The translations under genes were made by a program, and so were the position numbers. Below the pieces are notes generated by a model, which made no database searches, was not told the origin of the DNA, and worked only from the letters and a program-made list of their open reading frames with translations. 32,008 nucleotides of DNA from Planctomycetaceae bacterium (GTDB lineage: Bacteria > Planctomycetota > Planctomycetia > Planctomycetales > Planctomycetaceae), in contig JANQQW010000304.1 of NCBI GenBank assembly GCA_028284885.1, positions 1 through 32,008 of the forward strand, written 5' to 3'. Below are positions 1-7,952 of this stretch, one piece after another; the stretch's first letter is position 1; each line of letters opens with the position of its first letter.

Positions 1-357
1 CTGTTCCGGCCGCCGAGCGTGAAGGGGTGGGACGGTGCCGGCGACTGGCTCGACTCGCGGTCGATGCTCGCCCGGCAGCAGGCCACGATCGAACTCACCC
101 GCGGTCAGGGGCTCGGGCAGCGGACCGACCCGGCTCGGCTCGTCGAGTCCCGCGGCGACCAGGAACTCGCCGCCGAGTTCCTCGACCTGCTGCTGCAACG
201 GCCGGACCACCCCGCTCGCGAGACGATTGCCGAGCACCTCGCCGGCGAACGGCGGCGGTTGCGGAGTCCGTTCACCAGCGACGCGGTCGTCGACCGACAA
301 CTCGCCCGCACGGCCGCTCAGCTCGTCACCGCCCTGCCCGACTACCAACTCGTCTAG
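1..357 (+). CDS. DUF1800 family protein, C-terminal part (5' end outside window)
   Basis: The reading frame is open from base 1 and stops with TAG at 355-357, so only the last 118 residues are present. It opens with LFRPPSVKGWDGAGDWLDS and then a LARQQ stretch. This matches the conserved C-terminal block of DUF1800 proteins (Pxx-VKGWDGG-xxW-xxxxxLLARxN). DUF1800 proteins are abundant in Planctomycetes and are almost always followed by a DUF1501 gene, as here, 51 bases downstream. No biochemical activity is established for the family. The GTG at 19 is internal and not the true start. The family call is fairly firm because both motif and neighbour agree; the N-terminal domain cannot be examined. 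Confidence 0.85.
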   Translation: MFRPPSVKGWDGAGDWLDSRSMLARQQATIELTRGQGLGQRTDPARLVESRGDQELAAEFLDLLLQRPDHPARETIAEHLAGERRRLRSPFTSDAVVDRQLARTAAQLVTALPDYQLV

Positions 358-408
358 GCCGTGCCGTCGCAGGCGCCTCTTCGGAATCAGGAACTCGGAG
401 TCTCAGTC

Positions 409-1620
409 ATGCCGTACAGTCGCCGCCAGTTTCTCGCCGGCTCTGCCGCCGTCGGCCTCGCCCTGCCCCCGTTTCTCCGGCGGGCCGCCCTCGCGGCACC
501 ACGGGCCGACGCCCCGGGCGGCGAGGACACCGTGCTCGTCGTCGTCCAGCTGTCCGGAGGAAACGACGGCCTGAACACCGTCGTCCCCTACGCCGACCCC
601 GCCTACCGCCGGCTCCGGCCGACGCTCGCCCAGCCGAGCGGCCGGGTCTTGAAGATCGACGACGAGCTCGCCCTGCACCCGGAGATGACCGGCTTCTCCC
701 AGCTGTTGGAGGACTCCTGTCTGTCGGTCGTCCAGGGGATCGGCTATCCCAACGCGACGCGGTCGCACTTCGAGTCGATGGACACGTGGCACCGGGCGTC
801 GCCGGACGAGTCGGAGCGGTTCGGATGGCTCGGGAAGGCGCGGGTCGGCCTGCCGGGCGGCGGCGGGGTGTTCGTCGGCGAGGGGACGAGCCCGCTCGCC
901 ATGTTCAACGCGACCGGCCATCCGCTCACCGTGCAGTCCCTCGACGAACACCGTTTGCCGCTCGACGGCGAACGGGGCCGGCGAACCCGGTCGACGATCG
1001 AGTCGCTGCTCGACACCGAGCCGACCCGGTCGAACGAGCTGCTCGAGCTCGCTCGGTCGTCGACTCGGTCCATGCTGGAGGCCGAGGAGAGGTTCCGTCG
1101 GGCGGCCGAGGAGAACGCGGCGAGCGGCGACTGGCCCGACAGCGGGCTCGCCCGCAGGCTCCGCGTCGTCGCCCAGTTGCTCGCGGCCAAGTCGCCCGAG
1201 CGGATCTACTACGTGGAACTCGACGGGTTCGACACGCACTCCGGGCAGGCTCCGTCCCACGCCCGGCTGCTCGGCGAGTTGAGCACAGCGGTCGCCGCCT
1301 TCCGCCGGAGTCTCGAGCAGTCGGGCCAGCAGAAGCGAGTCCTGCTGATGACCTTCTCGGAGTTCGGACGGCGGGTGAAGGAGAACGGTTCGCAGGGGAC
1401 CGACCACGGGGCGGCGTCCCAGATGTTCCTCGTCGGGGACGCGGTGAAGCCCGGTGTCGTCGGCGACCACCCGAGTCTCGAGGATCTCGAGCAGGGCGAC
1501 CTGCGGCACCACACCGACTTCCGCAGCGTCTACCGCACGGTCCTCGAAGACTGGCTGCGGGTTCCGGCGGAGACGATTCTCCCCGGCGACCACCCCAAAC
1601 TCGATCTGCTGCAGGCCTGA
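409..1620 (+). CDS. DUF1501 family protein with Tat-type signal
   Basis: This 403-residue protein is the usual partner of the DUF1800 gene just upstream. I start it at ATG 409 because GGAG lies eight bases before it and because the protein then opens with MPYSRRQFLAG, a twin-arginine (S-R-R-x-F-L) signal followed by a hydrophobic stretch and an Ala-rich cleavage region. An in-frame GTG at 361 would add a non-conserved tail. Family landmarks follow the signal: VVVQLSGGNDGLNTVVPYAD near residues 44-63, a YPNATRSHFES block and, late in the protein, MTFSEFGRRVKENGSQGTDH, which resembles the metal-site region of alkaline-phosphatase-superfamily relatives. The protein is probably exported folded. 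The substrate is unknown. The stop lies 19 bases from the end of the convergent GT9 gene, with no terminator visible between them. Confidence 0.9.
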   Translation: MPYSRRQFLAGSAAVGLALPPFLRRAALAAPRADAPGGEDTVLVVVQLSGGNDGLNTVVPYADPAYRRLRPTLAQPSGRVLKIDDELALHPEMTGFSQLLEDSCLSVVQGIGYPNATRSHFESMDTWHRASPDESERFGWLGKARVGLPGGGGVFVGEGTSPLAMFNATGHPLTVQSLDEHRLPLDGERGRRTRSTIESLLDTEPTRSNELLELARSSTRSMLEAEERFRRAAEENAASGDWPDSGLARRLRVVAQLLAAKSPERIYYVELDGFDTHSGQAPSHARLLGELSTAVAAFRRSLEQSGQQKRVLLMTFSEFGRRVKENGSQGTDHGAASQMFLVGDAVKPGVVGDHPSLEDLEQGDLRHHTDFRSVYRTVLEDWLRVPAETILPGDHPKLDLLQA

Positions 1621-1639
1621 GACGGTCGGAAGGCGTCGG

Positions 1640-2746
1640 TCAGGCGACGTGCCGACGTTCGAGCGGGCGACGGATCGAGGGGGTGCGGGCGACGAGTCGT
1701 TCGAAGGCGGCCCAAACTCGTTCGGCCGTCAGTTCGTCGAAGCAGGCCTGGTGGGCGTTGCCGCGGTGCGGGCAACGCTTGTTGTAGCTCGCCGCGCACG
1801 GCAGGTGGGTGCTGACGAGTTCGTGCTCCCCACCCGGCGGTCCGGACCGGACGGCCGAGGTGCAGGTGAAGACGCCGACGACGGGCGTGCCGACGCCGGC
1901 TGCGAGGTGCATCGGGCCGGAGTCGTTGGTGAGCATCACGTCGGCCTCGGCCAACAGGGCCGTCAGCTGCACCAGGGACGTGCCTCCCGTCAGGTCGAGC
2001 ACGCGGCCCTCGGGGTGGAGCCGTTCGATCGTGCGGGCGAGGTCGCGACTCGTCTCGCGTTCGTCTGGGCCGCCGACGAGGACGACGGAGAAGTCGTGCC
2101 CGCGGGCCGCCTTGGTGGCCACCGTGGCGAACCGCTCGACCGGCCACCGCTTCGTCGCCCAGCGGGCCCCGGCGTGCACGGCGAGGTACGGCGGGGGAAG
2201 CGGTCGAAGTCGCTCGGTCACCCAGCGGGAGTCGTCCTCGGAGAAGGCAACGGTCGTCGGCCGCCGGCCCCCCTCCACGCCGAACGCCTCGGCCACCCGC
2301 CAGTAGCGCTCGTGAGCCGGGACGATCTTCCCCGTGCCCGGGAGCGTCGCGTGACAGGCCAGGTGCGCACACTCGCGTGAGGTCTCGAGTCCGAGTCGCA
2401 GCGGAGCACGCGTCGCCCACGTCATCACGGCGGACCGCAGCAGCCCCTGCAGGTCGAGCACGAGGTCGAAGCGTCGTCGTCGCAGCTCCCGCAGGAACTG
2501 CCAGTTCGCCGCCCATCCCGCCTTGCGGTCGAACGGGATCGCCTCGTCCAGGCAGGGGTGGCCGGCGACGAGATCGACGAGTCCCGCGTTCACCACCCAC
2601 GAGAGCCGGGCTCCGGGGAACCGCTCGCGCAGGGCCGGCAGGAGCGGCAACGTCTGCACCACGTCGCCGAAGGCGCTCGGCTTGACGAGACAGACGTTCG
2701 ACGCGTCGAGCGTCTGCAGTCGGGAGAAGTCGAAGGAGCGTCGCAC
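1640..2746 (-). CDS. Glycosyltransferase family 9 (heptosyltransferase-like)
   Basis: The protein has the GT9/ADP-heptose transferase pattern. An N-terminal Rossmann-type segment NVCLVKPSAFGDVVQTLPLL carries the conserved GD used for acceptor binding. A middle segment reads HAGARWATKRWP, and the C-terminal nucleotide-sugar site is MLTNDSGPMHLAAGVGTPVV with the family D-S-G-P-x-H-x-A. Such enzymes transfer heptose or related sugars onto lipid A core or other envelope glycans at the inner face of the cytoplasmic membrane. The exact sugar cannot be read from sequence. The start is uncertain: I use GTG at 2746, which puts the conserved block about 16 residues in; a TTG at 2809 with GGAG upstream is the alternative. 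Any longer reading runs into the tRNA gene and is excluded. A strong terminator separates it from the tRNA, so it needs its own promoter. Confidence 0.82.
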   Translation of the reverse strand: MRRSFDFSRLQTLDASNVCLVKPSAFGDVVQTLPLLPALRERFPGARLSWVVNAGLVDLVAGHPCLDEAIPFDRKAGWAANWQFLRELRRRRFDLVLDLQGLLRSAVMTWATRAPLRLGLETSRECAHLACHATLPGTGKIVPAHERYWRVAEAFGVEGGRRPTTVAFSEDDSRWVTERLRPLPPPYLAVHAGARWATKRWPVERFATVATKAARGHDFSVVLVGGPDERETSRDLARTIERLHPEGRVLDLTGGTSLVQLTALLAEADVMLTNDSGPMHLAAGVGTPVVGVFTCTSAVRSGPPGGEHELVSTHLPCAASYNKRCPHRGNAHQACFDELTAERVWAAFERLVARTPSIRRPLERRHVA

Positions 2747-2837
2747 GCGTGAGCCGTCCGTGGCGTCGGGTCGTGCGGGATCATAGGCGGCATCGTTTGC
2801 CGCCCACAAGACGACTCCGAGCCCTTGTCCGGCAACG

Positions 2838-2860
2838 AAAAAAGCCCCGCGAAGGGGCTT
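2838..2860 (-). terminator. Rho-independent terminator of tRNA-Val
   Basis: On the minus strand AAGCCCC, a five-base loop and GGGGCTT form a perfect 7-bp stem that runs into six consecutive T. It begins six bases beyond the 3' end of the tRNA, so it should end the tRNA transcript and keep it separate from the glycosyltransferase gene downstream. Confidence 0.9.
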
Positions 2861-2866
2861 CTCGAG

Positions 2867-2940
2867 TGGACGCGGCAGGACTCGAACCTGCGACCTCCAC
2901 GATGTCAACGTGGCGATCTAACCAACTGATCTACGCGTCC
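2867..2940 (-). tRNA. tRNA-Val (anticodon GAC)
   Basis: The reverse complement folds into a complete 74-base cloverleaf. The acceptor stem is GGACGCG with CGCGTCC, and the discriminator base is A. The D stem is GATC/GATC around an AGTTGGTTA loop. The anticodon stem CCACG/CGTGG encloses TTGACAT, so the anticodon is GAC, which reads GUC and GUU valine codons. The T arm is GCAGG-TTCGAGT-CCTGC. The 3' CCA is not encoded: the next bases are CTC. The gene has its own candidate promoter upstream and a terminator directly downstream. Confidence 0.97.
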
Positions 2941-2980
2941 GTGTCGGGTCGAGTCGTGTCGAGCTCGCTCCGAGAAGGGA

Positions 2981-3009
2981 AAGGTACGTCTCCAGTCGTG
3001 GGGCGTCAA
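2981..3009 (-). promoter_or_regulatory. Candidate sigma-70-type promoter for tRNA-Val
   Basis: On the minus strand TTGACG (5 of 6 to the -35 consensus) is followed after exactly 17 bases by TACCTT. The predicted transcription start, near 2974, would leave a leader of about 34 bases before the tRNA. The site sits in the gap between the lipoprotein stop and the tRNA, where a promoter is expected. Confidence 0.6.
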
Positions 3010-3034
3010 GCACGGGGGCGGAAGCAGGCGAGGT

Positions 3035-3757
3035 TCAGAACGACCACCAGGGCTTGGCCTGCTCCGGGGCAGGCATCCGGGCGATCCACCCCTCCGAGCG
3101 GACCCGTTCCGCGAGTTCGTCCATCCGAGGGCTCGTGTGCCAGGCCTTCGACTCCCGCCCCTTGTCGATCTGCACGTCGAGGTGGGCCGCCGCGTTCGGC
3201 CTCGTTCCCTCCTCGAAGTAGCCGGTGCGGGCGAGGTCGACGAGGAGCAGGTCGATTTCCTCCCGCGGCACGTCCAGCACCCACACTTCCTCGACGACCG
3301 TGCCGGTCTCGCCGTCCGACTCTGTCCAGGGGACGTAGGCGAGAACCCGGTCCGTGACCGACTTGTCGGCCGACGGCTCGGACGTCGTCGGTCGGGTCGC
3401 CTCGCGGCGGGCCAGTCGCAGTGTCAGTCGGGCCTGTCCGGACTTCGCCTCCGGGTGCGGGGACTCGATCCGGAGCGTGGCCCTGGACCACGCCTTCGTC
3501 GTCGTGCGGATCGCGGCGCCGGCCTCCTCCGAGACGTACTCGACCGGTTGGATGGCCGAGGAGGAGAGGGCCCCGTGGCCGTCCTGGAGGTCGTAGACGA
3601 CTTCCAGCCGGTCGTACTTCGGCGCGCCGGTCGTCGACTTCGCCACGGTGTGGTGTCGGGTGCAGCCGACGACGGGGATCGCGGTCAGAAGCAGCAGGAG
3701 CGTCGCGGCTGGACGGGTCTTCGGAGTCACGGAAGTCTCGGAGCGTGCCTGGCCCAT
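3035..3757 (-). CDS. Putative lipoprotein of unknown function
   Basis: This encodes 240 residues. The N-terminus has a few basic residues, then a run ATLLLLLTAIPVVGC. The VVGC fits a lipobox, so Cys32 is the likely lipidated residue after processing by Lgt (encoded at 11310-12407) and signal peptidase II. The mature part has no motif I can assign. It contains VVEEVWVLDVPREEIDLLLVDLARTGYF, a short region that looks like a folded alpha/beta segment, and ends with two tryptophans in KPWWSF. I start it at ATG 3757; there is no clear Shine-Dalgarno sequence, and a GTG nine codons in is possible. It is divergent from hpnC and upstream of tRNA-Val on the same strand. Function unknown; probably lineage-restricted. 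Confidence 0.75.
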   Translation of the reverse strand: MGQARSETSVTPKTRPAATLLLLLTAIPVVGCTRHHTVAKSTTGAPKYDRLEVVYDLQDGHGALSSSAIQPVEYVSEEAGAAIRTTTKAWSRATLRIESPHPEAKSGQARLTLRLARREATRPTTSEPSADKSVTDRVLAYVPWTESDGETGTVVEEVWVLDVPREEIDLLLVDLARTGYFEEGTRPNAAAHLDVQIDKGRESKAWHTSPRMDELAERVRSEGWIARMPAPEQAKPWWSF

Positions 3758-3936
3758 GGTTCACACCCGCGTGGCGACCGGCCCGGTTCCGTGGCGGCAG
3801 AACGAGCGCGCCGGTGGCGGCACGCGGGTGACGTTGGGGACTATCGTCACGATCGACACCGCCCATCATGCTTCCTCCGTCTGCCGTAAAGGTTCCACAT
3901 CCGCGGTTCGGTGGCGCGCGAGGGAGCGTGGTCCGC

Positions 3937-3964
3937 TTGGATGCCCGCGTCAGCCTGCTAGCAT
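3937..3964 (+). promoter_or_regulatory. Candidate promoter for hpnCD
   Basis: TTGGAT and TAGCAT are spaced by 16 bases and lie about 40 bases upstream of the TTG start chosen for hpnC. The match is moderate (four of six in each hexamer). If it is real, translation cannot begin at the in-frame ATG at 3868, which supports the shorter hpnC reading. Confidence 0.35.
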
Positions 3965-4005
3965 CCGCGAGGGAGTCCGCTGGGGTCGTCGGCCGGGAGC
4001 ACGAG

Positions 4006-4986
4006 TTGGGGGCGTTCGCAGACGAGTTGGCGAAGTGGGGACCGGACGCGCCGGCGAGCGAGCCGCTCTCGGTCGCCGAGGCGGAGGCCTACTGCGCGGA
4101 CCTCGCGAGGTCGCACTACGAGAACTTCCCGGTCGTCTCCGTGTTGCTGCCCCGGCGTTGGCGAGGCCACTTTCGCAACGTGTACGCCTACTGCCGTTGG
4201 GCGGACGACCTCGCCGACGAGTCCGGGGACGCCGAGACGGCGCTCGAACGGCTCGCGTGGTGGCGGTCGCTGCTCGAGGAGTGCTACGCCTCCGAACGGC
4301 CGTCGACGAGCCACCCGGTCTTCACGGCACTGCACGGGACGATTCGCGCCCGGGGGATCCCGAAGCAGCCGTTCGCGGACCTGCTCTCGGCCTTCGAACA
4401 GGACCAACGTGTGACGACGTACGAGAGCTTCTCGCAACTGCACGATTACTGCCGTCGCAGCGCGAATCCCGTGGGGCGACTCGTCCTCCACGTCGTGGAC
4501 GCGGCACGTGACGAGTTCCTCGAGTGGTCGGACGCGGTCTGCACGGGGCTGCAACTGGCGAACTTCTGGCAGGACGTGGCCCGCGACCACGCCATCGGGC
4601 GGGTCTACCTGCCGGCCGAGGACCGCCGTCGCTTCGGCTACGACGACACGGCACTGCACGGGCAAGTCGAGAACGACCCGTTCCGCGAGTTGATGCGGTT
4701 CGAGGTGGACCGGGCCCGCTCGTTCCTGCTGAGGGGGCTGCCCCTCGTGGACGCGGTCGGCGGACCGGTCGCCCCGGTGGTCGACCTGTTCGCGCGGGGC
4801 GGGTTGCGGATTCTGGAGCGAATCGAGGCGATCGACTACGGTGTGTGGAGTCGGCGTCCGGTGGTGAGTCGCTGGGACGTCGCCCGTCTCGTCGTCGGAG
4901 CGACGGGGCGGTCCACGTGGCGTCGCCTTCGTGGGCGGAGAGTTCCGCCGAACACCCGCGACGTACCGACCAAGGCCGGGCGATGA
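4006..4986 (+). CDS. hpnC: Squalene synthase HpnC (trans-isoprenyl diphosphate synthase fold)
   Basis: This 326-residue protein belongs to the squalene/phytoene synthase family. The first Asp-rich site is CRWADDLADES around residues 64-74 and the second is NFWQDVARDHAIGRVYLP around 186-203. Together they would bind the Mg-diphosphate groups of farnesyl diphosphate. The N-terminal HYENFPVVSVLLP block is typical of HpnC. In the HpnCDE route HpnC converts presqualene diphosphate to hydroxysqualene. I start it at TTG 4006 because GGGAG lies six bases upstream and the length then fits the family; an ATG at 3868 would add 46 Arg-rich residues. Its TGA overlaps the ATG of the next gene (ATGA), so the pair is translationally coupled. 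A CrtB/CrtM-type role is the alternative, but the tandem arrangement argues for HpnC/HpnD. Confidence 0.85.
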   Translation: MGAFADELAKWGPDAPASEPLSVAEAEAYCADLARSHYENFPVVSVLLPRRWRGHFRNVYAYCRWADDLADESGDAETALERLAWWRSLLEECYASERPSTSHPVFTALHGTIRARGIPKQPFADLLSAFEQDQRVTTYESFSQLHDYCRRSANPVGRLVLHVVDAARDEFLEWSDAVCTGLQLANFWQDVARDHAIGRVYLPAEDRRRFGYDDTALHGQVENDPFRELMRFEVDRARSFLLRGLPLVDAVGGPVAPVVDLFARGGLRILERIEAIDYGVWSRRPVVSRWDVARLVVGATGRSTWRRLRGRRVPPNTRDVPTKAGR

Positions 4987-5912
4987 GTCCAGACGGCGAA
5001 ACCTGGACGGCGGACGCGACCCTCGACGGCGTCGGTTCGGACCTCGATCGCTCGTTCGCGTGGTGTCGCGAGTTGACGCGGCGAACCGCCGGGAACTTCT
5101 ACTACGCGTTCCGGGTCCTCCCGCGAGACCGCTTCCGGGACACGTGTGCCCTGTACGCGTTCATGCGGATCACGGACGACGTCGGCGACGACCCGACGCG
5201 TGCCGTCGCCGAGCGGCGCGAGGGGCTGCGGAACTGGCGAGCAGCTCTCGCGGCGGCACTGGACGAGGACCGCATGGAGCACCCCTGTCACGCGGCACTC
5301 GTCGACGTCGTTCGCCGACACGGCGTGCCACGCCACTGCCTCGACGACGTGGTCACCGGAGTCGAGTCCGACCTCGACCACGAGGGGTTCGAGACGTTCG
5401 AGCAACTCGAACGGTACTGCTACCACGTCGCGGGGGTCGTCGGGGTCTGCTGCGTGCACGTGTGGGGAATGCGAAACGAACGCGCGGCCGAGGCGGCGGT
5501 CGAACTCGGCACGGCGTTCCAGCTCACGAACATCCTCCGCGACCTCGCCGAGGACGCCCGCAACGGCCGGGTCTACCTGCCACGCGAGGACTTCGAGCGG
5601 TTCGACTGCGACCCGGCCGGGCTCGCGGCCGGCGTTCGTGACGACGGCTTCCGGTCGTTGATGCGGTTCGAGGTCGGTCGCGCTCGGGAGTACTACGAAC
5701 GCGGCAGCCGCGTGTTCGACGACGTCGAGCCCGAGGCCCGCCCCATCCTCTCCGCGATGATCCGCATCTACCGCGGGCTGCTCGACGAGATCGAGCGGAG
5801 GGACTTCGACGTGCTGACCGAACGGGTCGGCCTGTCCCGAACGAGGAAGCTCTGGATCTCGGTCGACACGATCGTCCGCGGCTGGCTCCGTCGCCCGGCC
5901 CCGACCAGCTGA
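4983..5912 (+). CDS. hpnD: Presqualene diphosphate synthase HpnD
   Basis: This encodes 309 residues, homologous to its upstream neighbour. It contains RTAGNFYYAFRVLPRDR near the N-terminus, the first Asp-rich motif MRITDDVGDD (residues 61-70) and the second TNILRDLAEDARNGRVYLP (residues 181-199). HpnD condenses two farnesyl diphosphates to presqualene diphosphate, the substrate of HpnC. The squalene product feeds hopanoids or, in planctomycetes, C30 carotenoids. The start ATG at 4983 overlaps the hpnC stop by four bases. The third enzyme of the route, the flavoprotein HpnE, does not follow here: a strong hairpin and a convergent gene end the operon. A phytoene-synthase-like activity cannot be ruled out from sequence alone. 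Confidence 0.87.
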   Translation: MSPDGETWTADATLDGVGSDLDRSFAWCRELTRRTAGNFYYAFRVLPRDRFRDTCALYAFMRITDDVGDDPTRAVAERREGLRNWRAALAAALDEDRMEHPCHAALVDVVRRHGVPRHCLDDVVTGVESDLDHEGFETFEQLERYCYHVAGVVGVCCVHVWGMRNERAAEAAVELGTAFQLTNILRDLAEDARNGRVYLPREDFERFDCDPAGLAAGVRDDGFRSLMRFEVGRAREYYERGSRVFDDVEPEARPILSAMIRIYRGLLDEIERRDFDVLTERVGLSRTRKLWISVDTIVRGWLRRPAPTS

Positions 5913-5933
5913 CCGGTCTGCCGCAGAACGAAA

Positions 5934-5964
5934 ACACCCCGCCGAACGTCGTTCGGCGGGGTGT
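5934..5964 (-). terminator. Strong terminator between convergent genes
   Basis: A perfect 14-bp inverted repeat (5934-5947 with 5951-5964) has a three-base loop. Read on the minus strand, the stem runs into TTTTCGTT, so it is a good intrinsic terminator for the gene ending at 6014. On the plus strand the tail GAGTTGTCGT is poor in T, but the same hairpin probably also limits read-through from hpnD. Confidence 0.85.
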
Positions 5965-6013
5965 GAGTTGTCGTGTTCCGGCCGCGGGGCGTCGCGGCCG
6001 CGGGGGGCCCCGT

Positions 6014-7759
6014 TCACTCGAACGGGTTGCCCTCCTCCTCGAACGGGTTCTCGTTCTCCTCGCCGTACTCGAACGGGTTGTCGTCCGCAGAGGGCGTCGG
6101 GAGTTGGATGGTCGGGCCGCTCGGCTCGGCCTCGATCACCGCGTCCTCGACGACCTCGTCCTTCGGTTCCTCGCGAACGGTCGGCTCGGTGGAGGGAACC
6201 TCGTTGGAGGCCGGGCGGGCACTGCCGCCGAAGGGGTCGCGGTTCAGCGAGGTGACGAACCGGGTGAGCGTCTCACGGGTGGCGAAGAGGTGCAGCCGGT
6301 CCTTGTACCAGACCGCGTGGTCGAGGCTTCCCTCGACGCGTCGCCCCTCGACGGTGAGCAGGATCACGTCGTGCCCGCTCGCCACCGGAGCGTACTTCTG
6401 CGGGTCCGACTCGAACTTCTGCATCGCGTCCCGAGACGAGAGGTGGTAGGTCCGGGCCTTGTGGACCACCGCGAACTCGGCCTGTGCGTCGACCAGCTGA
6501 CGGTCGTCCCGGAGGGCGACCGGGCAGAAGCCCTTGAGGCCCGTCAGGTCGGCACGTTCCTGGATGCGGCGGACACGCGGATCGACGTCGTCGGACGGGG
6601 CGGGCGGCGCCGTCTCGGCCGGCGTGCTGGCCACTCCACGGGGACGGATCACCGGCGTCTCGTCTTCCGTCGGGGCCGGAGCCGCCGGAGTCTCCTCGGC
6701 GATGCGGGCCGGCTCCGGAGCCTCGACCTCGAACGGGTTCTCCTCGGGCATCGGGGCGGGCTCGGTCACCGGCTCCTCGACCGTCTCGAACGGCGACTCC
6801 TCACCGGCGTCCGCCTCGCTCTCCGAGAGTTCGGGGAACGGGTTGGCGAGCGCGTCGTCCACCGGGCGTTCCTCGGCAACCGTCTCCTCGGGGAGTGGCG
6901 GCATCGGCAGCGGCTCGCGGTCGTCGTCGGTCGTCGGTTCGGGAAGCTCGAACTCGTTCCCGGACTCCGTCTCTCCGGCCTCGGCGACGTCCGTCGGGGC
7001 CGGGGCCACGATCGGTGCCTCGTCCTGGGTCGCAGGCGGCTCGGTCGGACCGGCCACCGCGTCCTCGACGTCGGACTCGACCGGGCTCGTCTCCTCGACG
7101 ACCGGCTCCGGCTTCGGCTTGCGGCCGAAGATGCGGCTCAGGAACGAACGCTTCTCACGCTTCGGCTTCTCCACCGCCACCGGTTGCGGCAGGCGGTTCG
7201 GTTCGATGTCGCCGGAGACCTTCGCCTCGGGAACGCTCCCCTCCACGGCGTCACCCGTGGGGGCGACGACCGCGTCCTCGACCGGCTCCGTCTCCGGGGC
7301 CCCCGGGGGCTCGATCATCGGCTCTTCCGAGCGGTAGCCGAACTTGCGGCGACGGTTCTGCCAGTCGCGTCGCATGCTCGAACGGCCGGCGTTCCGGCGA
7401 GGCCGCGCCTCGGCGACCTGGACGGGCTCCGGGGCGACGACGAACGGCCGCGGTTCCGCGACCGGCGCGGCGACCTCGGCCGTGGGCGCGGTCTCGACCG
7501 ACGGGGCGGACTCGACGACCGACGGCGCGGGGGCGACCGTGTTGCTGGCACGGTCCACCTCGGCGGTGGCGCGGTTGAGGTCCTCGTTGTAGGCGGCGAG
7601 CAGGATCCGGCGTTCGTGCCGGAGTACCTCGAGCCGCTGTTCCTTCAGGCGGGCCGTCCAGCCGGCCGTGGACTCCTGAGCGTCCGTCGGAGACGCCAGG
7701 AACATTCCACAGGCCGCCGCGAGCAACAGCCGCCCCGACTTCGGGGTCGTCGACATCAT
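6014..7759 (-). CDS. Exported protein with tandem YHS-like region and NPF repeats
   Basis: This encodes 581 residues. I start it at the ATG at 7759 (the first of MM) because GGAGGAG lies nine bases upstream; it then opens with a signal peptide, LLLAAACGMFLASPTDAQE. Residues about 30-75 are helical. A very long segment of roughly 330 residues is acidic, Pro/Ala/Glu-rich and probably disordered, broken by a basic patch KPKREKRSFLSRIFGRKPK. Near the C-terminus is a YHS-like region. GFCPVALRDDRQLV begins it, ARTYHLSSRDAMQKFESDP and YAPVASGHDV follow, and a second half with DRLHLFATRETLTRF mirrors the first. Planctomycetes have a family with such tandem YHS-like units; metal binding is often suggested but unproven. 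Five NPF motifs occur, three in the last 25 residues. The site of action is probably periplasmic. Confidence 0.75.
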   Translation of the reverse strand: MMSTTPKSGRLLLAAACGMFLASPTDAQESTAGWTARLKEQRLEVLRHERRILLAAYNEDLNRATAEVDRASNTVAPAPSVVESAPSVETAPTAEVAAPVAEPRPFVVAPEPVQVAEARPRRNAGRSSMRRDWQNRRRKFGYRSEEPMIEPPGAPETEPVEDAVVAPTGDAVEGSVPEAKVSGDIEPNRLPQPVAVEKPKREKRSFLSRIFGRKPKPEPVVEETSPVESDVEDAVAGPTEPPATQDEAPIVAPAPTDVAEAGETESGNEFELPEPTTDDDREPLPMPPLPEETVAEERPVDDALANPFPELSESEADAGEESPFETVEEPVTEPAPMPEENPFEVEAPEPARIAEETPAAPAPTEDETPVIRPRGVASTPAETAPPAPSDDVDPRVRRIQERADLTGLKGFCPVALRDDRQLVDAQAEFAVVHKARTYHLSSRDAMQKFESDPQKYAPVASGHDVILLTVEGRRVEGSLDHAVWYKDRLHLFATRETLTRFVTSLNRDPFGGSARPASNEVPSTEPTVREEPKDEVVEDAVIEAEPSGPTIQLPTPSADDNPFEYGEENENPFEEEGNPFE

Positions 7760-7857
7760 GTCGTGCGTCTCCTCCATGACTGCTGATGGGCCGATCGGAG
7801 CACCGCCCCGCTCTGCGGGGACCTCGTCTCCTCGGTGCAGGCCGATCACGCCGTACG

Positions 7858-7886
7858 TTGCAGATCGCCGTTTCCACGGGGATAAT
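7858..7886 (+). promoter_or_regulatory. Candidate promoter for the SppA-type gene
   Basis: TTGCAG and GATAAT (five of six to TATAAT) are separated by exactly 17 bases on the plus strand. The predicted start near 7893 would give a leader of about 185 bases that includes the palindrome at 7933-7952. Confidence 0.45.
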
Positions 7887-7932
7887 CGAAGCGATCGGAG
7901 CGACCGGATGGTGCAGGGTCTCTATCGTCCTC

Positions 7933-7952
7933 CGTCACGACGCGTTGTGACG
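7933..7952. promoter_or_regulatory. Imperfect 20-bp palindrome, operator-like
   Basis: The arms CGTCAC and GTGACG flank a central ACGCGT palindrome, so 18 of 20 positions are symmetric. It lies in the divergent region and inside the predicted leader of the SppA gene. It could be a binding site for a dimeric regulator or a short RNA hairpin; the sequence does not decide between these. Confidence 0.4.

Noticed and set aside
2747-2908. Extension of the GT9 gene to an ATG at 2908
   Set aside because: It would start inside the tRNA gene and cross its terminator; the conserved family start lies near 2700.
3868-4005. ATG start at 3868 for hpnC
   Set aside because: It would add 46 Arg-rich residues, lie upstream of the candidate promoter, and exceed the family length; the TTG at 4006 has a better ribosome site.
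7933-7952. Palindrome as a Crp-type site
   Set aside because: Crp sites read TGTGA-N6-TCACA; here the half-sites are in the opposite order (TCAC ... GTGA), so it is not a Crp match.
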